In this document: positions 52,801 to 64,000 of the stretch, one piece after another
Numbering within the stretch: position 1 is the stretch's first letter
How the letters are laid out: every line of letters begins with the position of its first letter
Source of the DNA: Sapria himalayana
Taxonomy: Eukaryota > Streptophyta > Magnoliopsida > Malpighiales > Rafflesiaceae
DNA length: 64,000 nt
Assembly (NCBI GenBank): GCA_029783825.1
Contig: JAREIK010000516.1
Location: 81,698 to 145,697 of the forward strand
Direction: 5' to 3'
The notes under the pieces: model-generated
Databases searched by the model: none
What the model saw: the letters and a program-made list of their open reading frames with translations, nothing else
Told to the model about the DNA's origin: nothing
Program-made: the position numbers and the translations under genes

Positions 52801-53400
52801 GAAATATTTACTAAATATTAATTTTAAATTTTTAAATTTTTGTATCCATTTATAAACCTATATATTTTTTGATGAAAAAAAATTATTTAAATTATATTTG
52901 TCTCACTAATAATTTATTTTTTAATTTATATTTCTATAAAATTAAACTAATAAATAATTAAATTTTATATTTTAAATTATAATGAATACTAATAAAAATG
53001 ATATTTATTATTTATTATTTAGGGCATAATTATTTAATTGTTTAAGTTTTTTTGTGGTTTTCGGGTTAAGGCGTTTATTGATTTATATGTTTACACATTT
53101 CGTGTTTATTTGTTTTATTTAATCAATGAAATAACAAAAAATTTATTTTTATGAATTTTTCGTGATTTTCAAAGGTTATAACCTTTAAAAATATAATATT
53201 TTTTAATAGTTCTAAAATATGAATACAATACTTAGTTATAATAATCTTAATAATTATATTTATTGTAGATTCAATATAAAAAATGTATTAATATATATTA
53301 TAATAATGATCAAAAATAAATTAATAAACTATTATTAATAAGATAGATATTAATTAAAATATATTTGCAGAACCAAAATAATTCAAAATCGAAGTAACAT
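46900..53400. repeat. Two tandem ~3.6-3.7 kb higher-order satellite units
   Basis: Palindromes 47213, 47740, 48282, 48871 and 49468 pair with 50830, 51363, 51990, 52577 and 53174 at shifts of 3617, 3623, 3708, 3706 and 3706. Diagnostic phrases repeat in order: ATTTAAGGTTT(A)CGAG (short type), TTCAGGATATA-like, ATGGGCTTCGGG (48752 and 52459), and GTGGTTTT(G/C)GGGTTAA. Confidence 0.75.
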
Positions 53401-55041
53401 TATATACTAATCATGATATTTAGTTATAATAATCATTATATTTATATATCATATAATTCAATATAAACTATTTTATTGATAAATATTCTAATCATGATCA
53501 AAAAATAAATTAATAATCTATTATTAATAATATAGATATAAATTATAATATAATTACAAAACCTAAAATGATTCAGAAGCAAAGCAAATATATTACTATT
53601 TAATAATTTTTTGTTTTGAATTTTTTTTTCTTTGAAAAAGTTTATCTATATTATTTTGATGAAAAATAATTTATATAAATTATATTTGAGTAACTCATAA
53701 TTATTTTGTAATTAATATTTATATAAAATAAACAAATAAATAATTAAATTTGAATATTTAAAATTAAAATGAAAAAAAATGAGATTATTCTTTATTATTT
53801 AGGATATACCGGTCTAATTTAAATTAGATCTATCTCACTAATAATTTATTTTGCATTTAATATTTCTATAAAAATAAACTGATAAATAATTAAAATAATA
53901 ATTAAAATTATACTGATTAATTAAAATAATTTATTTTGTTCCTCTCTCAACTCTAGAATGATTACTAAAGCTCTAACCAAAATAATATGAGCTTTTACGT
54001 TATCTCTATTTTGTCTCATCATATTTGATGTTGAATCACTGGGCTATCAAAAGTAATTTGACTCATGTACGCTAACAGAGTAAACCAAAGTTGTACACCC
54101 TATGTGTTGAAATAGCTAGTTGTTGAGGATACTATTTATATTGATTATTGTAATTTCTTCTAAAATATCTCTCATGCACACACTTGAAGCAATTTTTTTA
54201 AAACATAGTTCACCAGTAAAAAAATAACCACCTTGTAGCATATTAGAACAAACTAGCCCCAGGGCGGTTTGAGAAGGGCAAGAAATATGGGCTCTCTTTC
54301 AATCAAGAATCAAAAAATTTATTTTATTGGCATGTCTAAGCCCCCTTTTTATATCCTCAAGGATATGAAAAGTATCATTTCTTTCTTTTTATATTAAATG
54401 AGTTATGTATATAAGCTCACAATACCCAAAAAGGTGTAAATGAATCATATTCAAATGTATAAAAGGTTTTAATCATTGCTCAAAACATTAGTCTTTCATA
54501 TTGACACTTGAGGTTACAGATCAAAGGAAAAAGCCATAGTCATATTTCCAATCCCAAGAACTTTAGCTATAGAATGTTATAAAGAGTAGTACTCGAGCTT
54601 TAACTATTTCTATGGTCATGACTTTTGCTCTTGGGGAATCTCCAAAGTTACAATCATTCCTAGTGCAATGACTTTGGAATATAAAGTTAATATGCAAAAG
54701 CTATGGTCAAATCCAATATTGTGACCCAGTATTATAGTGATTAAATATGTATTCATGATCATTCTTACTGCCATAACAATATGTTCAACAGAGAGACACA
54801 AGTTATGGCATTTTCTCATCGATATGATTTTGTGTTCTAGAGACAAAATATACAATCATGACCATTGCTAATGCTACAATAATCTAAAGCAAGAAAGAGG
54901 CTGAATCCATAACTCACCCCTTGAGTCATGACTTTGTGTTACATATACAAAAAGATAAATCTGTGACATTCCTAAATGTTGTGAATTTCAATTTAAATTT
55001 AACACTTAGTCATTTGATTATAAAAAGTGCAAAACAAGAGA

Positions 55042-55118
55042 TTTTGGATTTAGGGTTTATGGGTTAGGGTTATAGTTTTTGGTTTAAGGTTTAGGATTTA
55101 AAGTTTAGGGTTCATGGT
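55042..55118 (+). repeat. Degenerate interstitial telomere-like tract (7-bp period), block B copy 2
   Basis: Eleven heptamers in register. It is closer to the canonical unit than copy 1 (TTTAGGG at 55049, GTTAGGG at 55063, TTAGGGT at 55105), so copy 2 may be nearer the ancestral state. Confidence 0.75.
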
Positions 55119-55154
55119 TTTTTTTGTTTTTTTTTTGAAAATACACACTTTATT
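55119..55154 (-). terminator. Minus-strand poly(A) signal and tail, block B copy 2
   Basis: Minus-strand AATAAA (55149-55154) is followed within about 12 bases by an A run (plus-strand T run, 55119-55137), as in copy 1. Confidence 0.5.
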
Positions 55155-56328
55155 TATCAGTTAGGCACACAACTTACAAGAGTCTAAAAAGCTGACTAAT
55201 TTAGGCCAGCCCTCCAAATCCCATCCACCTTAATGATTCTATGCATAAAATACATAAAAAAAACATAATGTCTAATAATTCCTAGCGTACGAATACAACT
55301 AAAATCACCTGGCAATCCCGGACTTCAGTGTTGGCATAATGTCATTATGCGCACTACGTCCTTTCCATTCAGATTTGTCCAAGCCTTTTGGAGGAACATG
55401 AATGATGCACCATATTAAAACTATGCAAATATAAGATTGTGCAATTGTTGACATGTAGCATCAAATGTTTGCCTATGTCATTGCTATGCAATGGAATGCA
55501 TGTAAAATTGAATACCCATAAATCCACAAGTCCATATCTACGGCACTTAGTTAATTCATTCTCACCTCTAAATTCCACATTCTTTTGCTCCAATGATCCT
55601 CAAAAGAGTATCTCTTGGGTTAGAATGCTTCCTCCTCGAGTTCCAAGAAGTGGCACCGACAAAATATCAAAAAATTTGCATGCATCGGTGTGCATGTGTG
55701 ATGAGGTCCATCTCATAGTCTAATTATCTACGTGGACAACCAAGCTAGAATACAAGTAAAATTACAAAATGCTATAAAGATGGGTCTTCTGCTCCCGGGA
55801 GTGTAGCATTGCCTAATGTGTATTTACAAAATGCATTAGTGGGCCCCATTTAGAGATACTCATGGGTCTTGTTGCCCTCATTGCATGCTAAATAGAGAAC
55901 AGACAAGATTGTGTGTGAGAGTATGTAAAGATCTCTCTCTACAAGTACATGGTGCATATAAAGTCCAAAATACAAATAAGACTACAAACATAAACTACAA
56001 GTTTGAATCTTTTCCTCCCGTGTGGCTGGCTTGGACTCCATTGTTTACTGGCCCTGCTTGGTGATGCTTCGAATTTTGCCGGCTCTCCAATTAATCATGG
56101 ATTACCAGCTACTCCTGGGTTTACTCCCGACTAATTTGCTCGATCTCGTCAGTTGTCTGAATGTTATCATCAAAGCTTGCTAGTGGGGCCCTCTACAAGC
56201 TGGAGGCCCATACTTCTGGTTATTTCCAGGACTTTCTGGCCCCTCTAAATGCTACACAAAAATGGACAAGAATATGTGCACATGTGTACTGTGGTCCGTC
56301 GCTATGTGTTTGTGGTGCAGCAGTATCA

Positions 56329-58675
56329 GGGTTTAGGAATTAAGTAATTTAAGTATTTAGTTATTTTGTGGTTTATTGGTTTTATTTAAATAATTAAATA
56401 ACAAAAAAAAATCTGTTTATGATTTTTTCTCATTTTCAAGGTTATAACCATTGAAAATATTATAAATTTTAATTGTTTTTCAAATGTTAATACAATATTT
56501 AATTTTAATAATTAGAAAAATTAAATATCAAGTAAATTCAATATAAATAATTTTATTGATCGATATTATAATACTGATAATAAAATAGATTAATAAACTA
56601 TTATTAATAAGATAAATATTAATTAAAATATATTTGCAAAACCTAAAATGATTCAAAATCTAAGTAAAATATATTATTAAATAATAATTTTTTATTTTTA
56701 AAATTTTGAATCTTTTTATAAGCTTATAAATTTTTATAATGAAGATAAATTATTTAAATTATATTTGTCTCATTCATAATTTTATTATGCAATTAATATT
56801 TCTATAAAAATAAACTAATAAATAATTAAAATGAATATTAAAATTATAATGAATACAAATAAAAATGAGATTTATGATTAATTATTTTTCTATATACCGG
56901 TTTAATGGTTTAAGTATTTAGGAGTTTAAGAGTTTATTGATTTAAGTGTTTAGGCATTTATTAGTTTATATGTTTAATTTAAATAATGAAATAACAAAAA
57001 AATTATTTTTCAAATTTTTTATAAATTTTGATGGTTATAAACTTTATAAATATAATAATTTTTAAATTTTTTTCAAATATGAATACAATATATAGTTATA
57101 ATAAACATAATAATTATATATCATGTAAATTAAAAATAAACAATTTTATTGATAGATATTAATAAACTAAATATAAATATAAATATAATAATGATCAAAA
57201 AAATAAATTAATAAACTATTTATTTATTGATAGATATTTATATATTATTTATAAATACTTAAACCTTTAAAGATGATTTAAATGTTTAAGTATTTAAGGG
57301 TTTTGTTGTTTTGGGGTTTAGGAGTTTAATGATTAAGCATTTAGGCATTTAGTAGTTTATAGGTTTTATATAAACAATAATATAACAAAAATTTTTTTTT
57401 GTGATTTTATATCATTTTCAAAGATGATAACCTTTAAAATATAATAATTTTTAAATTATTTTCAAATGTAAATATAATATTTAGTTTTGATAATCTTTAT
57501 AATTATATAACATGTAAATTCAATATAAACAATTTTATTGATAAATATTCTAATAATGATCAAAAAATATATTAATAATCTATTATTAAATGATAAATAT
57601 CAATTAAAATATAATTACAAAAACTAAAATGATTTAGAAGCAAAGTAAAATATATTACTATTTAATAATTTTTTCTTTAGAAATTTTTTTTTAAAAAAAA
57701 AGTTTATCTTTTATTTTTTGTTGAAAAATAATTTATATAACTTATTTTTGTCTATCTCAATTTATTTTGTAATTAATATTTATATATAAATAAACAAATA
57801 AATAATTAAAATGAATATTTAAAATTATAATGAAAAAGAAATGAAATTTATTATTTATTATTTAGGGATACCAGTTTAATTGAAATTAGATCTGTCTCAC
57901 TAATAATTTATTTTGTAATTAATATTTCTTGAAATATACTGATAAATAATTAAAATAAAAATTTAAAATTATATTGAATTAAAATTAAATGAGATTTATG
58001 ATTTATTATTAATGTATACCAATTTAAAGATTTATGTATTTAGAGTTTTGTCGTTAAGAGTTTAGCGATTTATGTTTTTAGGCTTTTAGTGGTTTATAGG
58101 GTTTATTTAAAAAAAATAAAATAACAAAAAAATTTCTATATTTTTTATCATTTTCATAGGTTATAACATTTGAAAATATAATAATATTTATATTTTTTTG
58201 AAATTTTTATACAATATTTTGTTATAATAATATTAATAATTATATATCATATAATGTAATATAAATAATTTATTGATAGATATTTTAATAATGATCAAAA
58301 ATTAAATTTACAAACTATTAATATTAAGATAAATATTAATCACAAAATATTTACAAAACCCAAATTGATTCAAAATTAATGTAACTTATATTACTTGATA
58401 ATAATTTTTAATTTTTTAATTTATACTTCTTTTATAAGCATATATTTTATTAGATAAATAATATATTATTTAAATTATATTTGTCCTCTCATAATTTATT
58501 TTGTAATAAATATTTCTAAATAAATACACTAATAAATAATTAAAATGAATAATTAAAAATATAATAAATAGCAATAAAAAAAAGATTTATTAATTATTAA
58601 TTAGTATTTAGCAGTTTAATGGTATATGTATTTAGGCATTACAAGATTTAGGAGTTTACTTATTTAACTTTATAT
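56329..58675. repeat. AT-rich satellite between block B copy 2 and hAT copy 3
   Basis: Palindromes start at 56440, 57033 (GGTTATAAAC), 57423 (GATGATAACC) and 58159. It is colinear with 12758-15028. It shows what should have followed at 15028: about 62 bp more satellite and then the hAT insertion site. Confidence 0.9.
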
Positions 58676-58683
58676 GCACCCAG
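58676..58683. repeat. 8-bp target-site duplication of hAT copy 3, left copy
   Basis: GCACCCAG, a mutated GCATTTAG. The right copy is GCATTGAG at 62306-62313, one mismatch from the unmutated site. Confidence 0.65.
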
Positions 58684-58860
58684 TAGGGCTGCTCATGAGA
58701 CTCGGAGATTTGCGACCCGACACGAAGACTTGTCCCGAAAGAATAGGGAACGAGAAAAATCCATTGACTTTGACTTTTCCCATCCTGTTCTGTCATGTAT
58801 TTTTTCTTCTGGGACGGTTCCAGATCTAAAGCAATATCCATCTTGAGAACCGTACCATCC
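58684..58860. promoter_or_regulatory. GC-rich subterminal region of hAT copy 3
   Basis: The same motif island as in copies 1 and 2. Former CpGs are often TpG or CpA here. It would hold transposase-binding motifs by analogy with other hAT elements. Confidence 0.45.
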
Positions 58861-59269
58861 TAAAAATCCGATAATAGAACCAGAAATATATATATATATA
58901 ACATGAAGATGCCACCAATTCCGCTACTGCCCATCCAATTCCGACGCACCTATTGCTGTTCCGACGAGTTCCAGGCCACCTCACGCCATTCCAGCCGAGT
59001 TTAGTTAGGTCCAGCCCTTGTCCGTCGCACTTCTAGTTGCCTCCACGGTGTCTCAGATGCCACCAGCCTTTTGGTTTGTTTTAATGACGAGAATTGAGTG
59101 ATTAATTATTATTATTATGTGTCTCAGTCAGTTTGTTGAGTATTGGTTGTGGTGTTGTGGTTTTTGCCGAATGAGTGGGCTGAATTTGTTACAGTCAATT
59201 TTGTAGAGCTTGCTTGTTTGAAATATTTATATGTATTTATTCTTAACATATCATATTAATTAATTGCAG

Positions 59270-61376
59270 ATGGCACAATCCAGTGGTAAACGAAAAATAC
59301 AATAAATTGAAGATGATCACAATTCAAATGATCAATGTATTGGTAAATTCAATCATCATTTTTTCACGAACCCTGCTATTTTTACGGCAAGTTCTTCAAT
59401 TCCAATTGTAAAAGAAAGTCAAGGTACATCTGAACCTCAAGCTCATAAAAAGTATAAGTCTGTTATTTGGGAAAGTTATGAGATATTAGTTGATTCAGAG
59501 GGAAATGAAACTGGTAGGGCAGCTTGTATATGGTGTAGAAAAGAATATTTGGCAAAAATGATCAAGGTACTTGGGGTTTATGGAAATACTTGAGAGAGAC
59601 TTGTAGGAACTTTATACACAAAAAAGAATTAATAGAAGCTCACAAAGGTAAAGACAAGTCAGAATCTTTGTTGAGTTTCACTTAAGGTACTAGTTCAGAA
59701 ATTATTGAGATATTGTTTTATTGAGAGGCTTTGGTGAAAATTTGATCAACAACTAGTTAGGGAGGCTTTGGTGAAAATGATCATAAAAGATGAATTGATT
59801 TTTTGTTTTATTGAGAGGGATGAGTTTAAAGAGTTTTGTGAAGTTTGTGTGCCTCAATTTAAAATACCATCTAGGCACTCTATATTGAGATATTGTTTCT
59901 CTTTGTTTGTGAAGGAAAATAAGAAATTATTTGATAGTATATCATCTCATTGTTTTAGAGTTTCATTGACTACCGATACTTAGACTAGCATTCAAAATTT
60001 GTCTTAAATATGTTTGACTGTTCATTCCATTTATTCTCAATGGAATATGCATAAAAGGCTTTTGAACTTTTGTGTAATTAAAAGACATTCTTGAGTTAAT
60101 ATAAAAAATACTATTGAGTTTTGCATGAATGAATGGGGTTTGAGAAAGTTGATGTGCATTACTTTTGACAATGCATCAAATGATGATGTTGCAGTTGAAC
60201 AATTGAAAAAAATGCTTGTGAAGAAAAGTGTTGTACCTTTTAGAGGCGAGCATTTTCATATGAGATGTTGTGCTCATATCCTAAACTTTAATTGTCAGAG
60301 ATGACATTGCAGTAGTTGAGGGTGCTATTCAAAAAATTATAGGTGTGGTGAAATATGTGAGGAGCAGTCCTAAAAGATTAGATATGTTTAAGTTATGTGT
60401 AGAAGAAGCAAACTTGACATATGGATCATCATTGCAATTAGTTTGTCCTGCAAGATGGAATTCAACTTATTTGATGCTACAAATTGATATAAAATATCAA
60501 AAAGAATTTGATAAGTTGGAGGAAAAAGGCAAAAGGTTTTTGAAGGAGTTTGGTTCAAACGTTCCAACTGGGAGAGACTGAACAAACGCAAAAATATTGG
60601 CTCATTTCTTTAAAACTTTTTATGAGGTAACTTGTAAATTTTCTGGCTGATAATATTCTTCCTCTAGTGTTTATTTTCCGAAGATTATTCGAATTTTTAA
60701 AAAAATTGAGCTTTGTGAAAATAGTAGAGATACAATGGTGTCTGAAATGGGTATGAAAAAGATGCATAAATTCAACAAATTTTGGGGTTATCTTCAGGCA
60801 ACAAATATTATGCTTTTTGTAGCAGTAGTGTTGGATCCAAGATATAAGCTCAAATATCTCAAGGTTAAGTACACTTAGCATTATGGAGAGGAATTGGTTA
60901 AAAATTTGGTGAAAAAGGTTATAAATGTTTTAAATGAGATGATAGATGATTATGAAGATTTAAATGAAGAGGAATTGTTAACTTTTCTACTGTGTTCAAA
61001 AAAAATGATGATTTCTTTGATGGTAGTGATACTTATGTTGATGATTTTTTTTGTTGAATTGGAGAAAGAACAAGAAGTTGCAGCTTTGGAAGAGTTGGAT
61101 AGGTACTTGTAGAACAAACTTGAAAAAAATAGAATTGATTTTGATCTTCTAAACTGGTGGAAGGTAAGTCAGGTTATGTATCCTTCTTTGGAAAATGTAG
61201 CAAGGGATGTATTTGCTATCCAAGCATCTACTGTGGCCTACGAATCTACATTTAGCACTAGGGGGAGAACTTTTGATAAATTTAGGAGTTCTTTAAAACC
61301 TATTACAGGTGAAGTTCTCATATCTCTACAAGATTGGTTGAGAAGCTCAAACAAACCTATTGAATTTAAGAAATAG
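59270..61376 (+). pseudogene. hAT transposase pseudogene, copy 3
   Basis: The start MAQSSGKRKIQ is best preserved here: ATG at 59270 after TTGCAG (likely intron acceptor), then TAA at 59303 shared with copy 2. The frame is open from 59306 through the BED finger (AACIWCRKEY) until a one-base loss near 59557. The core is open at 59768-59983 and stops where TGG became TAG in the TTDTW motif (Asp codon 59975, stop 59981). The second Asp is kept (TFDNAS, codon 60167). A stop at 60092 matches the one at 1888 in copy 1. A frameshift near 60290 leads to 60345-60581, which carries the RW motif (PARWNSTY). The stop at 60651 is shared by all copies. An acidic linker fragment is at 60894-61112. The dimerisation domain at 61176-61376 keeps AYESTFS (Glu codon 61242) but is shortened at its end. 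Confidence 0.9.
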
Positions 61377-62305
61377 TGTAAGACCTTGATGATAATGTAA
61401 TCAGGTTAGTATACAAATCTTGTAAATTTTAATTTCACTTTTCCTTATTTTATTCATTCACTTTAATAAAAATATGGTTAAATTACAATTTTCAGAGGGG
61501 TCACAAGATCCAAATATTCTTTCAACTATAGTTGGCCAACTAAATTTGGAATGCGTGTATTACATTTTATAAGGTAATATTTGGTTTTTTTATTACTCTT
61601 TCATCTTAGAAAAGGGAGGAGTTGTAGAAAAGATAATTAATGGGGTTTGGATTTTCGTTGCTTGTTCCGGGACAGACCTTTTTAAATGATTATTATCATG
61701 GTTGTTATTAGTTGTATTATTTTTTGTTATATTAAGCTGCCTAATTTTAGCAATTACTTAAGTAGTAATTGCTGCTACCAATGTTCGTGGTCCATCTTTA
61801 GCTATTCCTTAATATTTTAAGTAATTTTTAAAAAATGTAGTATTGTTATTAGGTTTAACTTTCACTCCGTTGAACAAAGCTAACTTGTAAAAAAAAAGAA
61901 CCAAATTAAGCACACAACTCAGTCTAGTTCTATTTAACATTTCTATCCTTTTCTGCATATCAAAGCTTTTGACAAGGTAATGAACTCGTTTGCGGTCTTC
62001 ATCCAATTTGACAAAACAAAATTGGCCCAATTTGAGTTTGAAAGATACATAACTAAGGAATGATAAATGGTACAACAAAAGGTTTCGACATGAACTAACT
62101 TGGTCGGTTTGAAGAAAATAAATTGAAAAAAATGTCCGAACTCCGTTCCGTCCCGGAACCATTTTATCCTACCCAAAATCTCTGATCTCCGTCCCATCCT
62201 GATATTTTCAACCTATGGGTGGGTCTGGATCTTCAAAAAAAAATCTCCGAACTATGGAAGGGACTGGAGATTTGTAATCCCCATCCCGTCCCATGAGCTC
62301 CCCTA
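61377..62305 (+). other. 3' non-coding region of hAT copy 3
   Basis: Same layout as in copy 2: acceptor-like TTTTCAG before AGGGGTCACAAGATCC (about 61490), the perfect hairpin AGCAATTACT/AGTAATTGCT (61749-61758 and 61764-61773), then the right subterminal motifs. It has lost about 60 bp near 61610 relative to copy 2, including the second acceptor-like site. Minus-strand open frames at 61809-62162 and 61943-62197 are shadows, also seen at 31421-31615. Confidence 0.6.
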
Positions 62306-62313
62306 GCATTGAG
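62306..62313. repeat. 8-bp target-site duplication of hAT copy 3, right copy
   Basis: GCATTGAG followed by TGGTTTATAGG, restoring the octamer tract of the host monomer. Confidence 0.75.
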
Positions 62314-64000
62314 TGGTTTATAGGTTTTATTTAAAAAATAAAATAACAAAAAATTTATTTTTATTATTTTTTGATATTTTCAAAGGTTATAACGTTTGAA
62401 AATATAATTATTTATAATTTTTTTCAAATGTGAATACAATACTTAGTTATACTAATCATTATATTTATATATTAAATAAATTCAATATAAACAATTTTAT
62501 TATAATAATAATCAAAAAATAAATTAATAATCCATTAATAATAAGATAGATATCAATTAAAATATAATTACAAAACTTAAAATGATTCAGAAGCAAAGAA
62601 AAATATATTACTATATAATAATTTTTTGTTTTTGAATTTTTTTTTTCTTTAAAATGTTTCTCTATATTTTTTTGATGAAAAATAATTTATATAAATTATA
62701 TTTTTAACTCATAATTTATTTTGTAATTAATATTTATAATAAATAAACAAATAAATAATTAAAATGAATATTTAAAATTATAATAAAAAAATGAAATTTA
62801 TTGTTTATTATTTATTATTTAGGGATATTAGTTTAATTTAAATCAGATCTGTCTCACTAATAATTTATTTTGTAATTAATATTTCTATAAAAATAAACTG
62901 ATAAATAATTAAAATAAAAATTTAAAATTATACTGAATAAAATTTAAAATGAGATTTAAGATTTATTATTAATGTATACCAGTTTAATAGTTTAAATATT
63001 TTGAGGTTTTGTCGTTAGGATTTTAGCGATTTATGTTTTTAGGCTTTTAGTAGTTTATATGTTTTATATAAAAAAATAAATTAACAAAAAAAATTACTAT
63101 AATTTATTAACATTTTCATAGGTTATAACTTTTGAAAATATAAAAATATTTACAATTTTTTGAAATGTGAATACAATATTCAGTTATAAAATATTAATAA
63201 TTATATATCATATAAATTCAATATAAAAAATTTTATTAATAGACAATATAATAATGATCAAAAATTAAATTAATAAACTATTAATAAAAAGTTAGATATT
63301 AATTAAAAAATATTTACAAAACCCAAATTGATTTAAAATTAAAGTAAAATATATTATTGGATAATAATTTTTAATTTTTAAATTTTTATTTCTTTTAGAA
63401 CTGTATATTTTTTTTATTTAAAATAAATTAATTAAATTATATTTGTCGCACTCATACTTTCTTTTGTAATAAATATTTCAAAAAAAATAAACTAATCAAT
63501 AATTAAAATGAATATTTAAAATTATAATAAATAGAAATAAAAATTAGATTTATTAATTATTAAGTTGTATATAGTAGTTTAATGGTTTATGTATTTAGGC
63601 ATCACGGGGTTTAAGAGTTTACTAATTTAACTATGTATACATTTAGTGGTTTATATGGTTTTATTTATGAAAAAAAATATAAAAAAATTATTTTTATTAT
63701 TTTTTGATATTTATTTATAATAATCATAATAATTATATATTATATAAATTCAATATAAACAATTTTATTGATAGATATTCTAATAATTATCAAAAAATAA
63801 ATTAAAAATTTATTATGAATAACATTGTTATTACTTAAAATATAATATCAAAACCTAAAATGATTCAAAACAAAGCAAAATATATTACTTAATAATAATT
63901 ATTTGTTATTAAATTTTTATTATTTTTATAAGCTTATCTATTTTTTGATGAAAAATAATTTTTTAAATTAATTTTTAACTCATAATTTATTTTATAATTA
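62314..64000. repeat. AT-rich satellite, 3' flank of hAT copy 3
   Basis: Palindromes start at 62385 (GGTTATAACG) and 63121 (GGTTATAACT). A third was deleted at about 63706, where GATATTT joins ATTTATAATAATC through a short microhomology. The block is colinear with 4180-5960 and with 31707-32717, and lacks the mitochondrial-like insert. Confidence 0.9.

Larger units (their letters stand above)
36183..53917. repeat. AT-rich satellite block (27 palindrome copies, higher-order structure)
   Basis: Palindrome cores start at 36566, 37164, 37912 (collapsed), 38377, 38973, 40110, 40858, 41387, 42440, 42992, 43589, 44177, 44775, 45372, 46022, 46619, 47213, 47740, 48282, 48871, 49468, 50237, 50830, 51363, 51990, 52577 and 53174. 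Deletions removed the palindrome at about 39540 and the palindrome plus octamer tract at about 41868-41888. They removed the octamer tract alone at about 45988. Register jumps are at about 49838-49846 (ACTAAAAAATGATTC) and 53405. Short-type monomers (38377, 41387, 47740, 51363) are followed by the TTCAGGATATAC-type. Minus-strand open frames at 46112-46306, 48270-48497, 48873-49091 and 49463-49687 recur at one place in the monomer but are Ile/Asn/Tyr-only artefacts. Confidence 0.92.
53918..56328. repeat. Block B copy 2, non-satellite insertion inside the array
   Basis: About 2.41 kb, the same edges and order as 10278-12757, with many single-base changes and lacking the 70 bp between direct repeats GCTACTCCTG (single copy at 56108-56117). 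No open frame is preserved between the copies, so I call it non-coding. Minus-strand reading of its right half, ending in AATAAA and poly(A), suggests an old retroposed transcript or LTR-element end. Confidence 0.8.
53413..58622. repeat. Duplicated ~5.2 kb segment carrying block B (pairs with about 9770-15028)
   Basis: About 520 bp of satellite before block B, block B itself and 2.3 kb of satellite after it match 9770-15028 in order. This includes the rare truncated monomer (palindromes 57033 and 57423, spacing 390; 13460 and 13846, spacing 386) with the A/T phrase AAATATAAATATAAATATAA. By eye the copies differ every 10-20 bases. Confidence 0.8.
58684..62305 (+). mobile_element. hAT (Ac-like) DNA transposon, copy 3, inactive, both ends present
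   Basis: About 3.62 kb. The left end is TAGGGCTGCTCATGAGAC. The right end, read on the minus strand, is TAGGGGAGCTCATGGGACGG, the best preserved terminal repeat pair of the three. GC-rich subterminal regions lie at 58684-58860 and about 62130-62300, a TA microsatellite at 58885-58901, and the hairpin at 61749-61773. A local patch at 59698-59750 repeats nearby words (TTATTGAGATATTG, GAGGCTTTGGTGAAAA) in place of the sequence seen in copy 2, which suggests template switching. The transposase is broken. Confidence 0.9.

Noticed and set aside
732..62305. A simple 27.3-kb higher-order unit (hAT copies 1-2 are 27309 bp apart; copies 2-3 about 27.2 kb once the mitochondrial-like insert is removed)
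   Set aside because: Monomer order and block B do not line up at that shift: the short-type monomers at 7324 and 17764, and block B at 10278, have no partners at the predicted places. I treat the equal spacing as coincidence or a heavily rearranged relic.

Overview
The window is nuclear plant DNA, almost certainly angiosperm. The evidence is a BED-finger/RNase H-like hAT transposon of the Ac/RICESLEEPER type, degenerate TTTAGGG-type telomeric heptamers, and an inserted block that reads like plant mitochondrial intergenic DNA. I found no intact protein gene, rRNA, tRNA or CRISPR array. About 75% of the window is an extremely AT-rich satellite.

The satellite has a basic monomer of about 590-600 bp. 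I placed 71 copies of its most conserved element, a perfect palindrome with core CAAAGGTTATAACCTTTG (up to 32 bp in the best copies). About 145 bp upstream of each palindrome is a second conserved box, GGTATACCGGTTTAA. Between them lies a degenerate telomere-like tract with an exact 8-bp period (TTTAGNNN). The remaining 400 bp or so is nearly pure A/T. Length variants (about 530, 600 and 750 bp) recur in a fixed order, so the array has higher-order structure with several kb-scale duplications.

Layout: 1-723 satellite; 732-4171 dead hAT copy 1; 4180-10277 satellite; 10278-12757 non-satellite block B copy 1 (heptameric telomere-like tract, minus-strand poly(A)-type end); 12758-28040 satellite with a rearrangement at about 15028; 28041-31706 dead hAT copy 2; 31707-32717 satellite; 32718-36099 mitochondrial-like insertion with a templated-insertion scar to 36182; 36183-53917 satellite with internal duplications; 53918-56328 block B copy 2; 56329-58683 satellite; 58684-62305 dead hAT copy 3; 62306-64000 satellite.

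The three hAT copies sit at the same base of the same monomer type, next to the same 8-bp target site, and share premature stops. One dead element was therefore multiplied by expansion of the satellite, not by transposition. Block B was likewise copied inside a piece of about 5.2 kb. Nothing here works as an operon or pathway. The biological interest is the satellite: its symmetrical palindrome, octameric telomere-like tract and higher-order structure suggest a centromeric, pericentromeric or subtelomeric array, and which of these cannot be decided from sequence alone.
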